The notes under the pieces are model-generated. The model saw only the letters and a list, made by a program, of their open reading frames with translations. It ran no database searches and had not been told where the DNA came from. Shown in pieces: positions 5,041 to 10,251 of a DNA stretch of 10,251 bases. The position numbers and the translations under genes are program-made. The DNA is from JAFLCA01 sp041907145 (lineage in GTDB: Bacteria; Bdellovibrionota_C; UBA2361; JAFLCA01): the NCBI GenBank assembly GCA_041907145.1, contig JAYRHW010000278.1:1-10251 (forward strand). Reading direction: 5' to 3'. The number at the start of each line of letters is the position of its first letter. Positions within the stretch are counted from its first letter, which is position 1.

Positions 5041-8000
5041 AAGCTTCTTTCTCACCGTATCGCCCTCATCCTCTGCCTCCTCGCTCTCGCTGTATCAAAC
5101 GTTTACGCCGCGCCAAAACCTCCGAAAGGAACCGTTATTGTCTCGACGAGCAATCAGGCAGATTTCGTAAGCGTGGGAAAGCAGGGCAAGGACAAGGTGC
5201 TTTGCCGTATTCACGGAGTAACTGGCGGCGGGATTGCCGTGGGCTTTGTAAAGAAAGACTTGCGCCTCAAGAAGAACCTTTGGAAAAATTTCTCGACCTA
5301 TATCAGCGAAATTAAGAAGTCCTCACTCTCAAAGAAAGCTAAATCCAAGCAGATCAACACTTACAAGACCTATCAGACGAAGTTCCTGGCAAAATGCCAG
5401 CTGCTCTTGCCTACACCGACGACGGTTCCTACAACCCCGACAGATACTCCAACGCCGATAGGTACTCCGACTGTAACCCCAACTGCCACGGCAACTCCGA
5501 CAAGTACTCCAACTTCAACCCCGACAAGCACTCCGACTGTAACCCCAACTGCCACGACAACTCCGACAAGTACTCCAACTTCAACCCCAACAAGTACTCC
5601 GACTATCGAGCCAGCAGTTGCACGTTGGAATGCCGGAGGCCCGCAATACGTGGACACCACTGGTGCCGCCTGGGCTCCGGATACGGCGGGCGTAGTTGAG
5701 TTGTCCTCGATTTATCGCCCTGATCCATCACCGTCCATAAGCGGTGCCAATAACGGAACAACCGGGACGACAGATGCTAGTCTGTACGTAAAAGAACGCC
5801 ATGCTCAGGACTTGAAGTTTACCTTGCCCGGCATCGCGCCAGGCACCTATGACGTCGTGCTGCATTTCGCTGAAATTTTCCATCAGGCGGCAAATTTGCG
5901 TTTGTTTGATGTCATCTTGGAAGGAAATACCGTCCAAAGCGACCTCGATATTTTTGCTGCGGCCGGCGGGGCAAATATCGCGACGACTAGAACCTTCACC
6001 GTTTCTGTCAACGACAGCGAACTGAATATTGAACTGCTTGCCACCCTCGATCAGGCAAAGATTTCCGGGATCGAAGTCCGTCCACAAGGCGGTACTCGCG
6101 CTGATGATATCTTCCGCTTGAACTGCGGAGCCGACGGAGCCGACTTCACTGATTCCGACGGATTCACCTGGGATGATGATGCATTTTTGGTGTTCGGTGG
6201 TACCCGCACGTACACGGTGGACCCCAGCGTGGCAATTGCCGGCACTGACGACCCGACACTTTTCCGATCGGAACGTTACGGCCACGACGTTGCCTATGGA
6301 TTGGGCGACACCGGGAGCCCGCTGCCGATCGGGAGCTACGAAGTTAGCTTGAGTTTCGCAGAGATATTCTTCACTAGTTCGGGGCTTCGAGTATTCGATG
6401 TGAATATCGAGGGCGACAATGTACTTACAAACTACGATATCGTTGCTGACGTGGGACCGTTTACAGCGGTAACCAAAAAGTTCCAGACGTACGTTTCGGA
6501 TGGGCAGCTCAATATCGATCTCGCGCGCAAAATCAATTTCGCGAAAGTTTCGGCATTGAATTTCCGGGCGCTCAATCTAAGCGTTAATCCATCGTTCCAC
6601 GATTTTGGCAATCAGGCGCAGAACACTTCCAGCGCTCCATTCCAGGTAACGGTTCAGAATAATTCCGGCAGCCCGATTAATCTGAGCTCGATCTCGATTG
6701 CTGGGACTAATGCAGCGGAATTTTCGCCGTCGGGATTCACAGCGCAAACCTTGAATCCCGGTGCCCAGGCGCAATTCAATGTCACATTCTCGCCGAGTAC
6801 ACTTGGTCAAAAGGATGCTCAGCTGAGAATCGCTACGACGGATGCTTCCATCGCGGGCGGTGTCTACACGGTTGGCTTGCGCGGACATTCTGACGCCAAC
6901 ATCGGCTTCACTATCGCCACGTTGGCGAATGGCAACTCACCCGGCATGTCGGGGTTCATGCAGCCGACAAGTCTGGCGATTGGCCCCGATGGTCGACTCT
7001 ATGTTGCGCAGCTTAATGGAAAGTTATGGGCCCTGACTCTCAATTCCGATCACACGTTTAGTTCAGCCCAGGAAATCAGTACAATTTATAATTCTCCGAA
7101 CTACCACCTGAATGACCCGGGAAATCCGGGTGTGCCGGTGCCGGCGCCGGACGTTGTGGGGCGTCAGGTTACGGGTATTTACGTGGCAGGAACTGCGTCC
7201 GAGCCGATAATTTACGTCAGCCATTCCGACCCTCGTATTGGCGGCCTGGCTTCCCCGGGACTCGACCCTCTCGATATTCATACTTTTGGAGGAGTGCTTA
7301 CGAGACTCATTGGGCCGGATTTCGATACTCCAGCTAACCGCTCTGACCTGGTCGTCGGATTGCCGCGCTCTAGAGAAAATCACGGACCGAGCGGAATTCA
7401 AATCAAGGACGGCTGGCTCTATCTCTCGGTTGGCGGAAACAGCAATTGGGGAGGGACTCCGAGCACCGAATTCAGCAATATGCCCGAAGTAAATATGACG
7501 GCGGGCATATTGCGCTACTTGCTGCCCAGCGATCCGCATGCGCCATTTACTCAACTTGACGTCTCTGCAGGCGCTCAAATTGGAAGTGTGACTGGCGACG
7601 GAGAAACGCCTGGCTTATTTGAAGTTTACGCTACGGGCTACCGTAATCCCTATGACTTCCTCTGGCACAGCAACGGCAGAATGTACGCCAATATCAACGC
7701 CGGTAATATAGGCTTCGGTAAGCCGCCGGGCACCGCCGCTGGTGCAGGCACTGAGTATAGCTGCCCGCTGGTCAACTTCGATGAGAATCTTCTCAGCGAA
7801 CCTCCCTTTGATCACCTGGCGCTCGTGAATCAAGGCGACTACGGCGGACACCCGGTTCCGGCGCGTGGTCACTGCGTCCTTGATGATGGAACCTATGGAT
7901 ATAGCCCAACTCTGCCCCCTGATCCGCTCTATCACTCGCCGCTGCATCTATACGAAGCAGCAGGCGGCAATCCAACGCCTCCGCATTCTGTTAATGGAAT

Positions 8001-10119
8001 CGCCGAGTATGTGTCATTGTCGGCGTTTGGCGGCCAAATGTTTGGGGATATTATCTCGGTAGCCAGCTTCGATCCGAATCAGATTCGCCGTGTTCACTTG
8101 AGTCCGGACGGCACACAGGTGCTTTCCGACACAGTGTTGGCTGACGGCGTAAACTGGGGACCTCTCGATATTACGGTCGATCCGGACGGAACGATGTACG
8201 CTGCAGGCTTCTTTGCCGGCTCGGTCATGATTCTCCGTCCCCTCGTCACTTGCCCCTTCCCGAACGATCTGGATTGCGACGGAGTTCCCGACGCTTCGGA
8301 TCCAGATATCGATGGCGACGGCTATGCAAATACGGACGAGGCGGCTAATGGCACGGATCCTAGAAATCCAGCCTCCCGGCCAACCGATTTCGACAACGAT
8401 CATATTAGCGATCTCCTGGATCCTGATGATGATAACGACGGCGTCAACGATGTGAGCGACCGCTTTATTTTCGACAACGCAAACGGGGACAGCACCACGA
8501 TTCCCGTGAACTTCACCTGGGATCCAGGCTCCCCCGCGCTCGGTAAGCTACGCGGCACCGGCTTTACCGGCTATATGCTCCGTACAGGCGGCGCAGGCTT
8601 TCTCCCAGCGCGTGTCGCGCAGGGCGGAGCGGGCGGCTTCATGTCCATCTTGCCGACCGAAGGCACCTTTGTCGGCAATGACAACACTCAAGACAACGCG
8701 CTGCAGATCGGAATCAACACCGACCCGGCGACAGGACTTGGGCAAGTCACGGTATCAACCAGCGTAGCTGATGCATTTAGAGGCGGAGCGCCCCTTGGCG
8801 CTGAGGCTGCTGGTGTCTTTGTCGGACTTGACCAGGACAATTACGTAAGCCTCTCCGTTTCGGGGAATACCGGATCAGGCAGCGGCATTCAACTGAGCAT
8901 GGAGATTGATGGCGTTTCGACTGCCAACATTGTTCCCCCGCATCTCATGGCACTGCCCGATCCCGTGTCCCCGTCAACGGCGGAGCTGTTCTTGACGCTC
9001 GATCCGACAGCAATGTCGATCACTGCTTGGTACCGCATCGATTCCATTTCGAGCACCCAGATTAATTATTTGGGCTCGATTGAGACGTCGACGATACCCC
9101 AGTTAAGTCGCTTTTTTGATCGCCATATGGGTGCCGGTGTATACGCAACCCGCGCGCATCAGGCGGCCAGCGGATTCGTCGGTGTTTTTGATTACTTCCG
9201 AGTGAGCAGCGGTCCGGCCCGTCAGGGTGGAAGCGCCTTTATCGAAGTGGACCCGGGAGACTCGCTGCTGCACGCCAGCACGTATACGAACGGATCCTTC
9301 CGTGTAACCAATACCTCAGCCGGCAGTCAAAAGATCACCAAAGTCTCCTTGGATCTGACAGGTGCAATCCTTCAGGACCTGGTATTCGATCCGAATGGAA
9401 CCGCGGGAGATGATTTGTTCAAGGATTTCACCATCAACAGCAATCCAGGTGTTGGCTTGCTGAGCAATGGATTCGGGGGCTCGCATGACCTGGGCTTTGA
9501 TGTGCTGAATACAACTTATTCATCCTTCAACCCTGGTATGACGCTCACATTCTCGATTGACATCGATCCGACCAGCATCCGCGGAGCTGGACACCCTGGG
9601 CCGCTGCCCAGCGAGCCGGGGTCCGTGTCGGGTCTGGAGCTTACCGGAGCGTTGGTAACGGTCGATTTCGATGATGGCAGTTCGTATTCGGGGCGGCTCT
9701 ACCGTTCGCCTGGAAGCAGCGTGGCATCAGAAGCGCTCGTTGGGGCTGGCGCTCCTCCAGCTGTCTCACTTTCGGTGCTAGGACTTTCGACGCCAACGAC
9801 AACGAACGCTCCAAGTCAGACAGTGCGAATTTCGGGACCCGCAGGAACGCAAGTGGCCCTGCTTCGCCTTGAGGGCGGACTCTATCTCGATGGCGTCCCC
9901 GGTGGTGGCTTCGACATAGATCCTTTTGAAGCGAATACTGCCGTAGCAGTTCAGGAGATTCCCGCCACGATCGGAGCCGGTGGATTTGTGGATGTGCCCG
10001 TGACGCTTTCGTTCTTCGACGCGAGCGCCGGAATTAACCACTTTATGGCGGTTGCAGTTGATGGGCTTGGGCGCACTGGGCCAACGTCCAACAGGGTAAT
10101 AGTGCAAATCGTGCCTTAG
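5038..10119 (+). CDS. Giant secreted protein: Thr/Pro linker, two malectin domains, ASH domain, sugar-dehydrogenase-like propeller, calcium repeats
   Basis: The product is 1,693 residues and secreted. The signal peptide is 1-24 (MKLLSHR, then IALILCLLALAVS, cleaved at VYA-AP). Residues 25-123 are an unassigned Lys-rich module with two Cys. About 124-189 is a Thr/Pro linker. Malectin-like domain 1 (about 196-351) begins RWNAGGPQYVD and has VVLHFAEIF; domain 2 (about 358-513) begins FRLNCGADG and has VSLSFAEIFF. An ASH/HYDIN-like sandwich (about 514-618, HDFGNQAQ) follows. A glucose/sorbosone dehydrogenase-like propeller spans about 622-1071; His782 in ENHGPSGI and Arg869 in TGYRNPYD match family positions. 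Asp-rich thrombospondin-3-like calcium repeats (about 1072-1145, DIDGDGYANTDE) lead to a LamG/concanavalin-like sandwich (about 1150-1400) and beta-rich C-terminal modules. Malectin domains bind sugars in known families; substrate and activity here are inferred. No sortase, PEP-CTERM or membrane anchor is visible at the C-terminus. Confidence 0.9.
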   Translation: MKLLSHRIALILCLLALAVSNVYAAPKPPKGTVIVSTSNQADFVSVGKQGKDKVLCRIHGVTGGGIAVGFVKKDLRLKKNLWKNFSTYISEIKKSSLSKKAKSKQINTYKTYQTKFLAKCQLLLPTPTTVPTTPTDTPTPIGTPTVTPTATATPTSTPTSTPTSTPTVTPTATTTPTSTPTSTPTSTPTIEPAVARWNAGGPQYVDTTGAAWAPDTAGVVELSSIYRPDPSPSISGANNGTTGTTDASLYVKERHAQDLKFTLPGIAPGTYDVVLHFAEIFHQAANLRLFDVILEGNTVQSDLDIFAAAGGANIATTRTFTVSVNDSELNIELLATLDQAKISGIEVRPQGGTRADDIFRLNCGADGADFTDSDGFTWDDDAFLVFGGTRTYTVDPSVAIAGTDDPTLFRSERYGHDVAYGLGDTGSPLPIGSYEVSLSFAEIFFTSSGLRVFDVNIEGDNVLTNYDIVADVGPFTAVTKKFQTYVSDGQLNIDLARKINFAKVSALNFRALNLSVNPSFHDFGNQAQNTSSAPFQVTVQNNSGSPINLSSISIAGTNAAEFSPSGFTAQTLNPGAQAQFNVTFSPSTLGQKDAQLRIATTDASIAGGVYTVGLRGHSDANIGFTIATLANGNSPGMSGFMQPTSLAIGPDGRLYVAQLNGKLWALTLNSDHTFSSAQEISTIYNSPNYHLNDPGNPGVPVPAPDVVGRQVTGIYVAGTASEPIIYVSHSDPRIGGLASPGLDPLDIHTFGGVLTRLIGPDFDTPANRSDLVVGLPRSRENHGPSGIQIKDGWLYLSVGGNSNWGGTPSTEFSNMPEVNMTAGILRYLLPSDPHAPFTQLDVSAGAQIGSVTGDGETPGLFEVYATGYRNPYDFLWHSNGRMYANINAGNIGFGKPPGTAAGAGTEYSCPLVNFDENLLSEPPFDHLALVNQGDYGGHPVPARGHCVLDDGTYGYSPTLPPDPLYHSPLHLYEAAGGNPTPPHSVNGIAEYVSLSAFGGQMFGDIISVASFDPNQIRRVHLSPDGTQVLSDTVLADGVNWGPLDITVDPDGTMYAAGFFAGSVMILRPLVTCPFPNDLDCDGVPDASDPDIDGDGYANTDEAANGTDPRNPASRPTDFDNDHISDLLDPDDDNDGVNDVSDRFIFDNANGDSTTIPVNFTWDPGSPALGKLRGTGFTGYMLRTGGAGFLPARVAQGGAGGFMSILPTEGTFVGNDNTQDNALQIGINTDPATGLGQVTVSTSVADAFRGGAPLGAEAAGVFVGLDQDNYVSLSVSGNTGSGSGIQLSMEIDGVSTANIVPPHLMALPDPVSPSTAELFLTLDPTAMSITAWYRIDSISSTQINYLGSIETSTIPQLSRFFDRHMGAGVYATRAHQAASGFVGVFDYFRVSSGPARQGGSAFIEVDPGDSLLHASTYTNGSFRVTNTSAGSQKITKVSLDLTGAILQDLVFDPNGTAGDDLFKDFTINSNPGVGLLSNGFGGSHDLGFDVLNTTYSSFNPGMTLTFSIDIDPTSIRGAGHPGPLPSEPGSVSGLELTGALVTVDFDDGSSYSGRLYRSPGSSVASEALVGAGAPPAVSLSVLGLSTPTTTNAPSQTVRISGPAGTQVALLRLEGGLYLDGVPGGGFDIDPFEANTAVAVQEIPATIGAGGFVDVPVTLSFFDASAGINHFMAVAVDGLGRTGPTSNRVIVQIVP
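5464..5604 (+). repeat. 66-bp tandem repeat coding for the Thr/Pro linker
   Basis: Positions 5464-5529 and 5530-5595 are two copies of a 66-bp unit differing at three bases, followed by the first nine bases of a third (5596-5604). Each unit encodes 22 residues of TPT-type sequence (TPTVTPTATATPTSTPTSTP, then TS). Because 66 is a multiple of three, copy-number change would lengthen or shorten the linker in frame. Shorter internal echoes (ACTCCGACAAGTACTCC) also occur within each unit. Confidence 0.85.
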
Positions 10120-10251
10120 ACTGCGTAACAGAAAGGGCTTCGTCCTGAGGGGCCAAGCTAAAGAAAATACAAGGAATCCGACAGAGCGATGGCGGAGACA
10201 GCCGAGCAGGCTATCGAGCACTCGTGACGAGGATGACGCAGCAGAAGATCA
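10120..10251. other. Terminal non-coding stretch
   Basis: I see no clear terminator after the giant gene; the region begins GC-mixed and lacks a T tract. A short frame at 10189-10227 (MAETAEQAIEHS) ends quickly. A GTG at 10224 with an in-frame ATG at 10233 stays open to the window edge for only nine codons. Neither can be called a gene here. Confidence 0.3.

Noticed and set aside
5373..5699. Repetitive frames on both strands over the linker (VGVGVG-type on minus, DKYSNFNPN-type on plus)
   Set aside because: They are off-frame readings of the 66-bp Thr/Pro-coding repeat; the main frame is continuous through it for 1,693 codons.
5728..8745. Minus-strand frames of 60-185 codons inside the giant gene
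   Set aside because: All lie antisense to recognisable malectin, propeller and calcium-repeat domains and show no domain features of their own.

Overview
The window reads as a chromosomal segment from a Gram-negative bacterium, probably an uncultured deltaproteobacterium-like lineage. This assignment is an inference from gene content only: a DUF6502 protein (a proteobacterial family), a lipoprotein signal peptide, and secreted proteins built from Thr/Pro linkers, malectin, dockerin and thrombospondin-3-like calcium repeats. There are no tRNA or rRNA genes, no CRISPR array, no transposase and no phage genes.

Left end (1-617). A nucleotidyltransferase-fold gene of the toxin-antitoxin/AbiEii type enters from the left edge on the minus strand. 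Immediately upstream of its start lie three perfect tandem copies of a 10-bp palindrome that look like an operator. From 166 to 617 I see no gene. The stretch holds a long imperfect hairpin with a minus-strand T tract (219-294), two adjacent GC-rich hairpins (421-459) and a perfect 11-bp inverted repeat (493-519). Together these suggest a minus-strand structured transcript or 3' region.

Minus-strand pair (618-2221). A DUF6502 protein is followed 11 bp later by a small lipoprotein. The lipoprotein consists of a lipobox, a carboxypeptidase-regulatory-like fold, a Thr/Pro linker and a dockerin-like calcium module. The two genes are probably cotranscribed from a promoter near 2255.

Plus-strand pair (2469-4761). 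A near-consensus sigma-70 promoter has a 7-1-7 palindrome lying across its -10 box. It is followed by about 150 bp of hairpin-rich leader containing a 24-codon, almost leaderless ORF. Two genes follow, 3 bp apart: a protein of about 360-388 residues that I cannot assign, and an S66-family serine peptidase of the MccF type with its Ser-Glu-His triad intact. MccF relatives detoxify peptide- or aminoacyl-nucleotides, so this regulated pair is the best candidate in the window for an undescribed system. Its function is not demonstrated by the sequence.

Right half (4762-10251). One very large gene (1,693 residues from the best-supported start, GTG 5038) encodes a secreted multidomain protein. In order it has a signal peptide, an unknown N-terminal module, a Thr/Pro linker with a 66-bp tandem repeat, two malectin domains, an ASH/HYDIN-type beta-sandwich, a glucose/sorbosone dehydrogenase-like beta-propeller, Asp-rich calcium repeats, a concanavalin/LamG-like sandwich and further beta-rich modules. 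Like the dockerin lipoprotein, it combines a Thr/Pro linker with predicted calcium-binding modules, which suggests cell-surface or extracellular carbohydrate functions. The last 132 bases show no supported gene.
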